Shown one piece after another: positions 9,342 to 21,143 of a stretch of DNA of 64,000 nucleotides. The DNA is taken from NCBI GenBank assembly GCA_902787145.1, contig CADAEZ010000001.1, positions 1 through 64,000 on the forward strand. Reading direction: 5' to 3'. The position numbers were made by a program, and so were the translations under genes. Below the pieces are notes generated by a model. It ran no database searches. It was given only the letters and a program-made list of their open reading frames with translations, and was not told the DNA's origin. How positions within the stretch are numbered: position 1 is the stretch's first letter; each line of letters opens with the position of its first letter. The DNA is from an uncultured Ruminococcus sp. Lineage in GTDB: Bacteria; Bacillota; Clostridia; Oscillospirales; Acutalibacteraceae.

Positions 9342-9458
9342 GTATTTTTTTATATACCCGCCGGTACGGACTTAACTGTATATATCGTTGGTATTTTTAT
9401 ACATATAAAAAAGCAAAGATAATTTTAAAATTTCTATACTATTTATATTATATAATTA

Positions 9459-9487
9459 TTGCAATTTAATAAATAATTTGCTATAAT
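9459..9487 (+). promoter_or_regulatory. dnaA promoter
   Basis: TTGCAA, a 17-nt spacer and TATAAT lie about 65 nt upstream of the dnaA start. Around it the rpmH-dnaA gap is AT-rich with no clear DnaA box. Confidence 0.65.
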
Positions 9488-9513
9488 GATAATGGATTAT
9501 ACTGGATTACTTT

Positions 9514-9528
9514 GGGTTATTATAACCC
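9514..9528. promoter_or_regulatory. palindrome in the dnaA leader
   Basis: GGGTTAT and ATAACCC are separated by one base, lying between the predicted dnaA transcription start and the ribosome site. The position would suit an operator or a small RNA hairpin; the binding factor is unknown. Confidence 0.4.
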
Positions 9529-9551
9529 GGAAAGAAAGGAAGTATTAGAAT

Positions 9552-10868
9552 ATGAAAGAGCAGTTTAACGAAGCCTGGAACGTAATTTGCGACTATTGCC
9601 GTCAAAAAATTACGGATGTAGCTTATAATACATGGATAAGTAAGATTGAACCCATCGGTCTGAATTTCGATAAACAAGAAGCCGAGCTTATGGTTCCAAA
9701 CGATTTTCACAGACAAACACTCGAAAGATGTTACAAAATTCTCTTAACCGAAGCGTTTGAGGCTGTATTCGGAACAAAGTTTGATATTATCTTTACTGTT
9801 CCGGAGGAAAACCCCGTTGAGGAAACAGTCAGCGATGACATAGTCGATAACGGATACGAATATACCTTTGATACATTTATCGTCGGCAATTCCAACAAGT
9901 TCGCTCACGCGGCGTGTCTGGCGGTAGCTCAGAATCCTTCAAAGGCATATAACCCTCTTTTTCTTTACGGTAACTCCGGACTCGGAAAAACACATCTTCT
10001 CTATGCTATCGGCAACGAGATCAAGAAAAACGACTCCACAAAAACGATATGCTATGTAAAGGGCGACGATTTTACAAATGAACTTATCGAGTCACTGCAC
10101 AGAGCTACTATGTCGGATTTCAGACAAAAATATCGTCACGCCGACATTCTGCTGGTCGACGACGTTCAGTTTATCGGCGGTAAGGAGAGTACACAGGAGG
10201 AGTTCTTCCATACCTTCGAGACTCTCTATCTCGCTCAGAAACAGATAATACTCACATCCGACCGTCCGCCAAAGGAAATCAAAACTCTGGACGACCGTCT
10301 CAGAGGCAGATTCGAGATGGGACTTATCGCGGATATCCAGCCGCCCGATGTTGAGACAAGAATCGCTATTATCAAGCGCAAGGCGGAGCTTATGAACATA
10401 GAGATTCCGAACGACGTATGTGAATATATCGCAAACAACGTGAAAAGCAACATCCGCCAGCTTGAGGGTACGGTAAAGAAAATCAAAGCTAAAAATAATC
10501 TCGACGGCGAAAGACCTTCGATTAAATCCGTACAGAATATTATCGCGGATATACTGAATAATGATACTCCGCCCGAGGTTACGGTCGAGAGAATTATCGA
10601 CGAGGTCGCGCGTACATTCAACGTGAGCGCCGAGGACTTGAGAAGTTCCAAAAACCGCAGCGCTTATATCAGCGGTCCGCGTCAGGTAGCTATTTATATA
10701 GTAAACGAGCTTACAACTCTTACTCAGGAGAATATAGGTAAGGAATTCGGCGGCAGAGATCACTCGACTATTAAGTATGCCATAGATACTACGGCCAAGA
10801 AGATGAAAAAGGATTCAAAGCTGAGATTAATCGTTGAGGATATCATAAAAAATTGCAGTAACGAGTAA
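9552..10868 (+). CDS. dnaA: chromosomal replication initiator DnaA
   Basis: A 438-residue AAA+ initiator that binds DnaA boxes and opens oriC. Domain I occupies about residues 1-80 and a short acidic domain II follows. The AAA+ core has Walker A GNSGLGKTH (about 140-148) and Walker B LLVDDVQF (about 200-207). The C-terminal DNA-binding domain carries the DnaA signature GGRDHSTI near residue 402. The ribosome site AAAGGAAG precedes the ATG. The gene lies directly upstream of the origin region and dnaN. Confidence 0.98.
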   Translation: MKEQFNEAWNVICDYCRQKITDVAYNTWISKIEPIGLNFDKQEAELMVPNDFHRQTLERCYKILLTEAFEAVFGTKFDIIFTVPEENPVEETVSDDIVDNGYEYTFDTFIVGNSNKFAHAACLAVAQNPSKAYNPLFLYGNSGLGKTHLLYAIGNEIKKNDSTKTICYVKGDDFTNELIESLHRATMSDFRQKYRHADILLVDDVQFIGGKESTQEEFFHTFETLYLAQKQIILTSDRPPKEIKTLDDRLRGRFEMGLIADIQPPDVETRIAIIKRKAELMNIEIPNDVCEYIANNVKSNIRQLEGTVKKIKAKNNLDGERPSIKSVQNIIADILNNDTPPEVTVERIIDEVARTFNVSAEDLRSSKNRSAYISGPRQVAIYIVNELTTLTQENIGKEFGGRDHSTIKYAIDTTAKKMKKDSKLRLIVEDIIKNCSNE

Positions 10869-11175
10869 GAAAATCTTTCCACAAATGTTTAAACATTCCA
10901 CTCTGTGTTTTCCACAGAGTGTTGAATAGGGTGGAAATATGTAATATTTTTCCACTTTATCCACAATTGAGAAATAAAAAGATTGGCAAAAATTTTTAGT
11001 AATAAAGCCATTAAGGAAGAATATCCACAATTCCACATACTCTACTACTACTACTAAATAATAATAATTATATAGTCTCTTTATAGTGAGAAAATATTTT
11101 GTCGGATGATTTTTTGAATAATGGATGAGGAAAACAAAGATAAGAGAACCAATCATATGAGAAGGGAAAAATAAT
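10869..11175 (+). other. oriC: replication origin (oriC): DnaA boxes and DnaA-trio-like tract
   Basis: The 307-bp dnaA-dnaN gap holds one perfect DnaA box, TTATCCACA (10957-10965). Close variants lie at 10875-10883 (CTTTCCACA), 10908-10916 (TTTTCCACA) and 11021-11029 (ATATCCACA). The box at 10908 lies inside an inverted repeat (ACTCTGTG and CACAGAGT, 10900-10920). Right after the last box, 11041-11070 is a run of CTA then AAT-type trinucleotides, followed by AT-only sequence. This matches the arrangement of a basal unwinding region with a DnaA-trio, as described in Bacillus subtilis. The dnaN leader occupies the end of the region. Confidence 0.85.
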
Positions 11176-12279
11176 ATGAAGATAAATGTGTTAAGAACAG
11201 ACCTCAGCGAAGCGGTATCCAATGTTTCAAGAGCGGTATCGTCAAAGGCGACGATCCCGGCTTTGGAAGGAATACTCATAAAGGCTTACGGACAGAAGCT
11301 TTCGATTTCGGGTTATGACCTTGAGATTGGTATTAATACCAGTATTGACGCCACTGTCCAGAAGGACGGAGAAATTGTAGTCAGCGCCAAGCTGTTCTCG
11401 GATATTGTACGCAAGCTTCCCGAGGAGGTTGTTTGTATTGAAACCGACGACAGGATGATTACTTATATTACGAGCGGACAGGCAGAGTATCAGATTGTGG
11501 GAATGTCGTCAAACGAATATCCCGACCTGCCAACCTTTGAGGAGACCGAAAGTGTTGAGATCAAGGGCGGAATACTCAGAGATATGATCAGACAGACGGT
11601 GTACGCTGTTTCGGATAATAATTCTAAGCCTATTTATACCGGTTCGCTGTTTGAGCTTTCGGAAAAGACTTTCAGAATTGTTGCGATTGACGGCTACAGA
11701 ATGGCTGTCAGAAAAGAAGATATTGACAATATTATCGACAGTGAATTCGTAGTTCCGGGTAAAACTCAGCAAGAGGTATTAAAGCTTATCCGCGACGAGG
11801 ACGAGAATGTTGATATCAGCGTCGGCCAGAGACATATTATGTTCAAGATAGGGGAGTACAGCGTTATTTCGAGACTTATCGAGGGTACCTTCCTGGATTA
11901 TAAGAGCACTATCCCAAAGGATAAAAAGACAGAAGCGGTAGTAAATACAAGGCTTATTATCAACGCGGTTGACAGAATGTCGCTGCTCAACGGAGATAAG
12001 ATTCAGAGCCCGGTAAGATGTGTGTTCTCGAAGGATGAAATCAGCTTTTCCTGCACATCCGCTATCGGAAAGGCTAACGATTCTATTAACGCGGAGATTT
12101 TCGGCGACGAGGTAGAGATTGGATTTAATAACAGATACATCCTCGACGCTATGAGAAATATAGACGCAGACGAAGTTAAAATCACACTTAACGGCGGATT
12201 GTCTCCGATGATTATAACTCCGGTCAAGGGCGACAGCTTTATAAGCCTTGTTGTACCTATGAGGTTATCGAATGGCTGA
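11176..12279 (+). CDS. dnaN: DNA polymerase III beta subunit (sliding clamp)
   Basis: A 367-residue clamp of three similar domains that tethers polymerase III and other replication factors to DNA. The N-terminus (MKINVLRTDLSEAVSNVSRAV) and the C-terminal motif ending VVPMRLSNG (the M-R-L type end that contacts clamp ligands) are typical. The length is standard. A GAAGGGA ribosome site precedes the start, and the 3' end overlaps the next gene by 8 bp. Confidence 0.97.
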   Translation: MKINVLRTDLSEAVSNVSRAVSSKATIPALEGILIKAYGQKLSISGYDLEIGINTSIDATVQKDGEIVVSAKLFSDIVRKLPEEVVCIETDDRMITYITSGQAEYQIVGMSSNEYPDLPTFEETESVEIKGGILRDMIRQTVYAVSDNNSKPIYTGSLFELSEKTFRIVAIDGYRMAVRKEDIDNIIDSEFVVPGKTQQEVLKLIRDEDENVDISVGQRHIMFKIGEYSVISRLIEGTFLDYKSTIPKDKKTEAVVNTRLIINAVDRMSLLNGDKIQSPVRCVFSKDEISFSCTSAIGKANDSINAEIFGDEVEIGFNNRYILDAMRNIDADEVKITLNGGLSPMIITPVKGDSFISLVVPMRLSNG

Positions 12280-12487
12280 TGTTTTTAAGATAAACGGAGA
12301 GTTTATAAAATTGCAGGATTTACTGAAGCTCAGCGGAATGTGTATGACCGGCGGACACGCAAAATCGGCAATACAGAATGGTGAGGCAGAGGTAAACGGC
12401 GAGGTCTGTACTATGAGAGGAAAAAAACTCAGGTCGGGCGACAGGGTAAAATTTGAAGGTAAAGAAATAGAAGTATTGTTAGTCTGA
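12272..12487 (+). CDS. yaaA: S4-domain RNA-binding protein (YaaA type)
   Basis: A 71-residue protein consisting almost wholly of one S4 RNA-binding fold (LQDLLKLSGMCMTGGHAK, then the NGEAEVNGEV turn and GDRVKFEG strand). It occupies the usual dnaN-recF position and overlaps dnaN by 8 bp. Family members of this size are linked to ribosome biogenesis; the precise role is not established here. Confidence 0.9.
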   Translation: MADVFKINGEFIKLQDLLKLSGMCMTGGHAKSAIQNGEAEVNGEVCTMRGKKLRSGDRVKFEGKEIEVLLV

Positions 12488-12489
12488 AT

Positions 12490-13587
12490 ATGTTTGTAAA
12501 AAGCTTAAGTTTCAGAAATTACAGAAATTTAGTCGACGGATTTATCGAGCCCTGCGAAAAAGTCAACGTGATTTACGGCGATAATGCCCAGGGCAAGACT
12601 AATCTTTTGGAGGCTCTGTGGTTATTCTGCGGAGGTCACAGCTTTAAGGGCAGCAAGGACAGCGAGTTTATCCGTTTTAGTGAGAAACAGGCCAGGATAA
12701 AAACCAGGTTTTTTTCCCAGAACAGGGAGCAGGAGGCCGAGCTTGTTTTCAGCTCAAATAAAAAAGAAGTCGTAATCAACGGAGTAAAAAAGAAATCCGC
12801 GGCTTCGCTGATAGAAAGATATAACGCGGTGATTTTTTCTCCCGAGGACCTTACATTGGTAAAGAGAGGTCCGTCGGCGCGGAGAAGATTTGTTGATTCG
12901 GCAATTTGTCGGGAAAAACTGGGCAACGCGCTGATAATATCAAAGTATAATCAGACGTTGATTCAGCGTAACGCGCTGCTGAAGGATATCTATCGTCATC
13001 CCGAGCTCGAAAAGACGCTTTCAATATGGGATGACAACCTGTGTTATCTGGGTACACAGATAATTTTGCGCAGGCTTGATTATATAAAAAATCTTGCCGA
13101 AAAGGCTGGGGAGTATCACCTCGGAATATCAGACGGCAAGGAAAAACTCGACATCAGATATATTTCAACAACAACGGCTTCTTATGGGGAAAACGAGCAG
13201 GAGATTTTCAAAAAGTTTTCCGAAGCGCTCAGAAGCTCAAAAAAGGAAGATATCCACAGCGGATTTACTACTATCGGACCTCACAGGGATGATTTTGATA
13301 TCATTATAAACAGGAAAAAGGCAAAGACCTTTGCGTCCCAGGGTCAGCAGAGGAGCGCGGTATTGTCGCTCAAGCTGGCGGAGGCTCAGGTGCTCAGCGA
13401 GCTTACCGGGGAGAATCCGGTAATACTGCTGGACGACGTGATGAGCGAGCTGGACAGAAGACGTCAGGATTTTCTGCTGAATAAGGTGAGGGAATATCAG
13501 GTTTTTATAACCTGCTGCGATTTTGATGACAATCTCGATATTGAGGACAGCAAAAAATTCCTGATTAAAGAAGGAAGTGTACTCTGA
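12490..13587 (+). CDS. recF: DNA replication/repair protein RecF
   Basis: A 365-residue SMC-like ATPase that helps load RecA at single-stranded gaps. Walker A is GDNAQGKTN (about residues 30-38), the ABC-type signature region lies at SQGQQRSAVLSLKLAEA and Walker B at VILLDDVMSELD. It starts 2 nt after the S4 gene and overlaps remB by one base, so the run from dnaN is one transcription unit. Confidence 0.97.
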   Translation: MFVKSLSFRNYRNLVDGFIEPCEKVNVIYGDNAQGKTNLLEALWLFCGGHSFKGSKDSEFIRFSEKQARIKTRFFSQNREQEAELVFSSNKKEVVINGVKKKSAASLIERYNAVIFSPEDLTLVKRGPSARRRFVDSAICREKLGNALIISKYNQTLIQRNALLKDIYRHPELEKTLSIWDDNLCYLGTQIILRRLDYIKNLAEKAGEYHLGISDGKEKLDIRYISTTTASYGENEQEIFKKFSEALRSSKKEDIHSGFTTIGPHRDDFDIIINRKKAKTFASQGQQRSAVLSLKLAEAQVLSELTGENPVILLDDVMSELDRRRQDFLLNKVREYQVFITCCDFDDNLDIEDSKKFLIKEGSVL

Positions 13588-13865
13588 TGTATCTTCACCT
13601 CGGAGAGAAAACTGTGGTCAGAACCGATACTATTGTCGGAATATTTGACCTGGATAATACGACGGTCTCAAAAACTACGAGAGAATATCTTTCGTCCGCC
13701 GAAAGGCTCGGACAGGTGGTAAACGTAAGCTACGAGCTGCCGAAGTCCTTCGTAGTATGCGAGGAAAACGGTATAACGAGAGTTTTTATCAGTCAGCTTT
13801 CGGGACAGACATTGGTTAGAAGAATTGAAAATAAAAATTTAAAAGAGGTATTTTATGGAAGGTAA
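13587..13865 (+). CDS. remB: extracellular matrix regulator RemB (DUF370)
   Basis: A 92-residue DUF370-family protein starting MYLHLGEKTVV with the GIFDLDNTTVSK core. Its position directly after recF is the standard one for RemB in Bacillota. Family members form DNA-binding rings and regulate matrix genes in Bacillus; the target here is unknown. The next gene starts 11 bp before its stop codon. Confidence 0.88.
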   Translation: MYLHLGEKTVVRTDTIVGIFDLDNTTVSKTTREYLSSAERLGQVVNVSYELPKSFVVCEENGITRVFISQLSGQTLVRRIENKNLKEVFYGR

Positions 13866-14478
13866 AAGATGTCCGTACTGCGGACGCAGGATTTCATATC
13901 TCACAACATTTAATGAAAAAAAACGCGGACTTCATATCTGTCCGAGATGTGAAAAGGAATGTAAAATAAAAACAGACCTGAGGCTTATATTCGCGTTTAT
14001 CGCGGTAGTGCTTCTGGTGATAATGTTTATGGTAATATGGAGCAACTCCGAATATTATAACAATATCCTGGGAGTTGTGATTGTTGCCGCGATACTCATT
14101 TTGTTCTACTTTTGCACTCCGTTTTTAGTAAGATTTGTTCCTCTTAAAAAATACTCAAATTATGACGAGGACGAGAGAGAATACTATGATGAAATGGATG
14201 ACGTATCGGACAGCAGAATTACATTTAACCGCGAGATTTTTGACGAGGTTAAGCGTAACAGACATACTAAACCTAATCCGAATGAAAAGACAGTGATCAG
14301 GGATGTGCCGATTATAAAGGACGTAAGCGAATCCCACGCGTCGTCGGCTGATGTGCCGCTGAGAAGAATCGAGAACTATGACGACGAGCCCGAGGTTGAG
14401 ATAAAGGAACAGGTTAAGCAGTATGTTCCGAAGAAGAAGCCCAACGGCTCAACTTATACGGCAAACAGGAAGTTCTGA
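13855..14478 (+). CDS. zinc-ribbon membrane protein, unknown function (207 aa)
   Basis: The N-terminus carries CPYCGRRIS and CPRCEKEC, two Cys pairs about 22 residues apart, the layout of a zinc ribbon. Two hydrophobic helices follow (about residues 44-62 and 73-92), ending in the motif CTPFLVRF. The remaining C-terminal half is acidic then basic, low in complexity and probably cytoplasmic. No known family is recognised. The adjacent gene encodes a shorter paralogue with the same ribbon plus two-helix plan and a TPYFVRF end. Overlap with remB places it in the origin operon. Confidence 0.75.
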   Translation: MEGKRCPYCGRRISYLTTFNEKKRGLHICPRCEKECKIKTDLRLIFAFIAVVLLVIMFMVIWSNSEYYNNILGVVIVAAILILFYFCTPFLVRFVPLKKYSNYDEDEREYYDEMDDVSDSRITFNREIFDEVKRNRHTKPNPNEKTVIRDVPIIKDVSESHASSADVPLRRIENYDDEPEVEIKEQVKQYVPKKKPNGSTYTANRKF

Positions 14479-14480
14479 TT

Positions 14481-16741
<2,261 letters not shown>

Positions 16742-16755
16742 AGAAAGGCAGAATT

Positions 16756-17178
16756 ATGCATTCTAAATCATATATTACAGTCCGCTACGCCGAGACCGAT
16801 AAGATGGGAGTTGCCCACCACTCGGTTTATCCGGTATGGTACGAAGTAGGACGCACGGATTATATAAAGCTTTTTGGGCTGACTAATACAGAGGTTGAGA
16901 ACGCCGGAATTATGATGCCGCTTATTAACCTGAGCTGTCATTACGGTATGCCTGCTTTTTACGAGGATAAACTTATTGTAAGAGTTTGGGTTATTTCGCT
17001 GAAGCCCGCGCATATCGAGTTTACCTATACCGTCAGGAAAATCAACGACGACGGTACCGAGACCGAGCTCGGTTACGGCACTACCGAACACGGTATTGTG
17101 GACGCAAAAACCTTCAGGCCGTGCAGTCTGAAAAAGCGTATGCCGGAATTATACGAAAAAATAAAAGCTACATTATAA
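16756..17178 (+). CDS. hotdog-fold acyl-CoA thioesterase (YbgC/FadM type)
   Basis: A 140-residue single hotdog domain: the N-terminal strand (SYITVRYAETDKMGVAHH), the VYPVWYEVGRTDYIK helix that carries the substrate site in this family, and later strands AHIEFTYTVRKI and YGTTEHGIVD. It likely hydrolyses acyl-CoA thioesters in the cytoplasm; the substrate cannot be told. It sits between gyrB and gyrA with a short gap on each side. Confidence 0.85.
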   Translation: MHSKSYITVRYAETDKMGVAHHSVYPVWYEVGRTDYIKLFGLTNTEVENAGIMMPLINLSCHYGMPAFYEDKLIVRVWVISLKPAHIEFTYTVRKINDDGTETELGYGTTEHGIVDAKTFRPCSLKKRMPELYEKIKATL

Positions 17179-17215
17179 ACGAAGGTATTGAAGGATAGAA
17201 TAACTGAGGTGGATT

Positions 17216-19714
17216 ATGGATAATCAGATCGAAGAAAAGGTATTGACAGGCAAGATAATTGACGTCGACGTCGAAAAAGAGATGAAGCAGAGCTTCCTCG
17301 ATTACTCGATGTCGGTAATCGTCAGCCGAGCTCTGCCGGACGTCAGAGACGGACTAAAGCCTGTTCACAGAAGAATATTATATACAATGTACGACCACAA
17401 TCTTGAGCCAAACAAGCCGTACCATAAATGCGCCGACACGGTAGGTAACGTGCTCGGCTCGTACCATCCGCACGGCGACGCGTCGGTATATGACGCGCTG
17501 GTAAGACTGGCTCAGGATTTCTCGATGAGATATATGCTCGTAGACGGCCACGGTAACTTTGGCTCAATCGACGGCGACCCCCCGGCGGCTTACAGATATA
17601 CCGAGGCAAGAATGAGCAAAATCTCGATGGAAATGCTCACCGATATCGAGAAAAAGGTAGTCGACTTTGTGCCGAACTATGACGACAGACTGGAGGAGCC
17701 GACGGTATTGCCGAGCAGATTCCCGAACCTGCTTGTAAACGGTTCCAGCGGTATCGCCGTAGGTATGGCGACTAATATTCCGCCGCATAATATGGGCGAG
17801 GTTATCGACGCTATCGAGCTCCTTATCGAAAATCCCGACGCCGAGGTTGCCGAGATTATGGAATGTATTCCGGGTCCGGATTTCCCGACAGGCGGTATAA
17901 TTATGGGCAGAAGCGGTATACGCGCCGCTTACTCGACAGGCCGCGGCAAAATTATCGTTAGAGCCAAGACCGAGATTGTCGAAGCAAAGAACAACAGGTT
18001 TAAAATTATCGTGACCGAGCTGCCATACGGCGTTAACAAAGCGAGACTTATCGAGCATATCGCCGATTTGGTTAAGGATAAAAAGATCGAGGGTATCACA
18101 AATATCGAGGATCACTCCGACCGCAACGGTATGCATATCGAGATTGATATACGCCGTGACGCATCTCCCCAGATTGTGCTCAATCAGCTTTTCTCATATA
18201 CACAGCTGCAGGCGACCTTCGGCGCGATTCTGCTCGCGATTGTAAACGGCGAGCCAAAGATCCTTACACTTAAGGAATGCCTGGAGCACTACATAGACTT
18301 CCAGGTTGAGATTGTCACCCGCCGAACTCAGTTTGACCTGAAAAAGGCGCAGGAGCGCTGTCATATACTCGAAGGTCTGAAAATCGCGATCGACAATATC
18401 GACGAAGTAATCAATATTATCAGACATTCAAAGGACACAGCTACCGCCAAGGTAAATCTTATGAATCGCTTTGAGCTCGACGAGGTTCAGGCTCAGGCTA
18501 TCGTACAGATGCGTCTAGGCCAGCTGACCAATATGGAGCGGGGCAAAATCGAGGACGAAATCGCCGCTCTGCTCGCAAAAATCAAGGAATATACAGAGCT
18601 GCTGGGCAGTCACCACCTGCTGCTCGAAAAGGTAAAGGAAGAGGCGCTTGCGCTCAGAAACAAGTACGCCGATCCCAGAAGAACCGAAATCTGCCACATC
18701 AGCGGAGAGGTTGATATCGAGGACCTCATCCCCGAAGAGGACTGCGTAGTTACTATGACGCGCTACGGCTATATCAAGCGTATAGAGGAGAGCGAGTATA
18801 CTATCCAGCACCGCGGAGGCAGAGGAGTCAAGGGTATGTCCACCCGTGAGGAGGACGTAGCCACAGAAATGTTCATCTGTAATACCCACAACTACATCCT
18901 GTTCTTTACCGACAAGGGCAGAGTTTACAGGATTAAGTGCTATACAATTCCCGAGGGTACACGCCAGAGCAAGGGTATGAATATCGCGAATATTCTGCCG
19001 ATTGCCACGGACGAGAACGTCACCTCGATGATTCCGGTTAAGGAGTTTGAGGAGGATAAGTTCCTCGTTATGATTACCAAGAAGGGTATTATCAAGCGTA
19101 TAGCCCTCAATGCCTATAACACGGCGCGTAAGGGCGGACTTATTGCTCTCGACCTCAACGAGGGCGACCAGCTCGAGTGGGTAAGAATGACCACAGGCAA
19201 CGACCAGATCATCGTAGCTACCAGAGAGGGTATGGCTATCAGATTTAAAGAGACCGACGTCCGCGCTATGGGACGTCAGGCCCGCGGAGTTAAGGCGATG
19301 ACGCTTAAGGAAGGCGACGAAATCGTCGGAATGAGCGTTATCGATGAGGATAGTCTTATTATCACAGTCTCCGAAACGGGATACGGACGACTCTCGAACC
19401 CCGATAACTATCGTGTTCAGTCCAGAGGCGGTAAGGGACTTACTAACTATCACGTTAACAAGTACGGCAAGGTCGCCGGTATCAGCGTGATTAAACCGGA
19501 CGAGGACATCATCCTCATAAGCGAGGAGGGCGTTATAATACGTATCAACGCCGAGGATGTCAGAATCTGCGCGAGACCGTCAAAGGGCGTAACATTAATG
19601 CGTATCAACGAGGGCAACAGGGTAGTAAGCTTTACCCATCTGCCGCATGATAACGAGGAGGAGACCTCCGCGCCGGTAGATAACAGTGAGCCGGAAGAAG
19701 AAACAGAAGAATAA
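17216..19714 (+). CDS. gyrA: DNA gyrase subunit A
   Basis: An 832-residue breakage-reunion subunit. The catalytic tyrosine is Tyr128 in [11 protein letters not shown], and the winged-helix and tower region follow. The C-terminal half has beta-pinwheel repeats including a GyrA-box-like QSRGGKG. The quinolone region reads [12 protein letters not shown] (84-95), with Ala89 where Escherichia coli has Ser83. The tail is acidic (ending EPEEETEE). The ribosome site is TGAGGTGG. It ends at a GC-rich hairpin. Confidence 0.98.
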   Translation: MDNQIEEKVLTGKIIDVDVEKEMKQSFLDYSMSVIVSRALPDVRDGLKPVHRRILYTMYDHNLEPNKPYHKCADTVGNVLGSYHPHGDASVYDALVRLAQDFSMRYMLVDGHGNFGSIDGDPPAAYRYTEARMSKISMEMLTDIEKKVVDFVPNYDDRLEEPTVLPSRFPNLLVNGSSGIAVGMATNIPPHNMGEVIDAIELLIENPDAEVAEIMECIPGPDFPTGGIIMGRSGIRAAYSTGRGKIIVRAKTEIVEAKNNRFKIIVTELPYGVNKARLIEHIADLVKDKKIEGITNIEDHSDRNGMHIEIDIRRDASPQIVLNQLFSYTQLQATFGAILLAIVNGEPKILTLKECLEHYIDFQVEIVTRRTQFDLKKAQERCHILEGLKIAIDNIDEVINIIRHSKDTATAKVNLMNRFELDEVQAQAIVQMRLGQLTNMERGKIEDEIAALLAKIKEYTELLGSHHLLLEKVKEEALALRNKYADPRRTEICHISGEVDIEDLIPEEDCVVTMTRYGYIKRIEESEYTIQHRGGRGVKGMSTREEDVATEMFICNTHNYILFFTDKGRVYRIKCYTIPEGTRQSKGMNIANILPIATDENVTSMIPVKEFEEDKFLVMITKKGIIKRIALNAYNTARKGGLIALDLNEGDQLEWVRMTTGNDQIIVATREGMAIRFKETDVRAMGRQARGVKAMTLKEGDEIVGMSVIDEDSLIITVSETGYGRLSNPDNYRVQSRGGKGLTNYHVNKYGKVAGISVIKPDEDIILISEEGVIIRINAEDVRICARPSKGVTLMRINEGNRVVSFTHLPHDNEEETSAPVDNSEPEEETEE

Positions 19715-19718
19715 ATAC

Positions 19719-19743
19719 GAACCGCCGCATTACGCGGCGGTTC
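19719..19743 (+). terminator. hairpin after gyrA
   Basis: Perfect 10-bp arms GAACCGCCGC and GCGGCGGTTC with a 5-nt loop follow the gyrA stop by 4 nt. The T tract is poor, so termination may be incomplete and maf may be partly read through. Confidence 0.6.
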
Positions 19744-19763
19744 AGTTATAAAACGGAGGCATA

Positions 19764-20330
19764 ATGAAAAACATAATACTCGCTTCCGCGTCGCCTAGAC
19801 GCAGGGAGCTTTTGAAAAATATATTCGACGGATTCGAGGTTATACCGGCGGATGTTGACGAGAGTATTTCGGATGAGGTGGATATCGACCTGCGCGCGCA
19901 GAAAATTGCGGAAAGAAAAGCAAGGTTTATCGCCGAAAAATTTCCCGACAGCCTAGTTATAGGATGTGATACGGCGGTTATACTCGGAGATAAAATGCTC
20001 GGTAAGCCCTCTGACAGACAAGACGCCGAGAAGATGCTGCGCTCTCTCAGTGGAAAAATCCACAAGGTAATCACCGGCTGCTGCCTGTGTGAGAGGGGAA
20101 AGGAGCAAAGCTTTTCGGCAGTGACAGAGGTTGAGTTTTACGAGCTTGGCGAAAATGAACTCAAAAAATACCTCGATACAAACGACTGGGCGGACAAGGC
20201 CGGAGCGTACGGAATCCAGAACGGAGCCTGCGTATTTGTTAAGAAAATAAACGGCTGCTACAACAACGTGGTCGGACTGCCGGTGGCTATGCTTAACAGA
20301 GAAATAATAAAATTTTCGGGTGATAAGTGA
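19764..20330 (+). CDS. maf: Maf-type nucleoside triphosphate pyrophosphatase
   Basis: A 188-residue house-cleaning nucleotide pyrophosphatase. The N-terminal substrate loop ASASPRRRELL, the catalytic CDTAVILG, the GKPSDRQDAEKML helix and the KAGAYGIQ motif are all present. Family members remove non-canonical or damaged NTPs and are linked to septum control. The stop overlaps the start of the downstream lipoprotein gene (TGATG). Confidence 0.95.
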   Translation: MKNIILASASPRRRELLKNIFDGFEVIPADVDESISDEVDIDLRAQKIAERKARFIAEKFPDSLVIGCDTAVILGDKMLGKPSDRQDAEKMLRSLSGKIHKVITGCCLCERGKEQSFSAVTEVEFYELGENELKKYLDTNDWADKAGAYGIQNGACVFVKKINGCYNNVVGLPVAMLNREIIKFSGDK

Positions 20331-21025
20331 TGAAGAGATTAATCTGCCTGGTACTTGCGGCGCTGATGATAGCGGCTTTCGCGTCCTGCGGAGGCGAGAA
20401 GCCTAAAACCGAAAACGGCGCTACCGAGGATGAGGCGAATTATCCGATACCGGAGAACAATACCTTTGTCAGCAGCAAAACCGAGACGGGTATGCGCTAT
20501 GATATGACGCTCGACCGATACACGAGCGATTTTAACGCTATGTACCAAAAGCTGGGCGGTAACCCAAAGGAGTTCCCGTATAAAAAATGGAAGAAAATCA
20601 AGACCGAGGAGCAGGATAACGGATTTGTGTATGACTACTACGCGCTGACGGGCGGCGAGATAGTTCTTACAGCCGCGGTCGACGTCGACAGCCTGCAAAT
20701 AATAAACCTCGGATGCGGAATCACCGCTAAACAATTCAACAAAAGCGAAAACATCCGCCAAAAGGTTATGACCGTATGCGGCACAATGGCGGCTGTCGCG
20801 GGTGGATATAAAGAAGATGATGTAGTTTTTTTCGGCAATCTGTTTGTTGATACGATAGACTCGCCGGAGCACTGCTTCTGGTACGAAAACAGTATCTACC
20901 TCTACAGCTCGGAGAATACAAGTTCGGGCGAGACGACAATGTTGTTTAGAACAATCCCGGCGGCGCAGAATATTCTGAATGACTGGAACTTGCAGGATTA
21001 TAAGAGTTATTGGAATTTGGGGTAG
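20330..21025 (+). CDS. putative lipoprotein, unknown function
   Basis: A 231-residue protein. The first 20 residues form a lipoprotein signal (MKRLICLVLAALMIAAF) ending in the lipobox FASC, followed by a Gly/Glu/Lys-rich spacer. The mature part contains aromatic-rich segments (FPYKKWKKI, NGFVYDYYAL) and no recognised domain. The ATG at 20330 overlaps the maf stop and is preferred over the in-frame GTG one codon earlier. It is probably membrane-anchored outside the cell. Confidence 0.75.
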   Translation: MKRLICLVLAALMIAAFASCGGEKPKTENGATEDEANYPIPENNTFVSSKTETGMRYDMTLDRYTSDFNAMYQKLGGNPKEFPYKKWKKIKTEEQDNGFVYDYYALTGGEIVLTAAVDVDSLQIINLGCGITAKQFNKSENIRQKVMTVCGTMAAVAGGYKEDDVVFFGNLFVDTIDSPEHCFWYENSIYLYSSENTSSGETTMLFRTIPAAQNILNDWNLQDYKSYWNLG

Positions 21026-21143
21026 TATTTCTGCACAAAAAACAGTTCTTACTTTTGTACATTCCTACAAAGAAAAACTTTTTCTGAAAAAACCGTCACA
21101 AAATCGAGTTTCACAGGGTTATAGTAGTAAAGGAGGAATTTTA

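Noticed and set aside
9256..9551. A second origin in the rpmH-dnaA gap
   Set aside because: AT-rich but without clear DnaA boxes; the promoters account for the main signals.
20979..21143. An extended start for the dockerin protein
   Set aside because: The extra 55 residues read out of frame through the previous gene and lack a ribosome site; the signal peptide begins at 21144.
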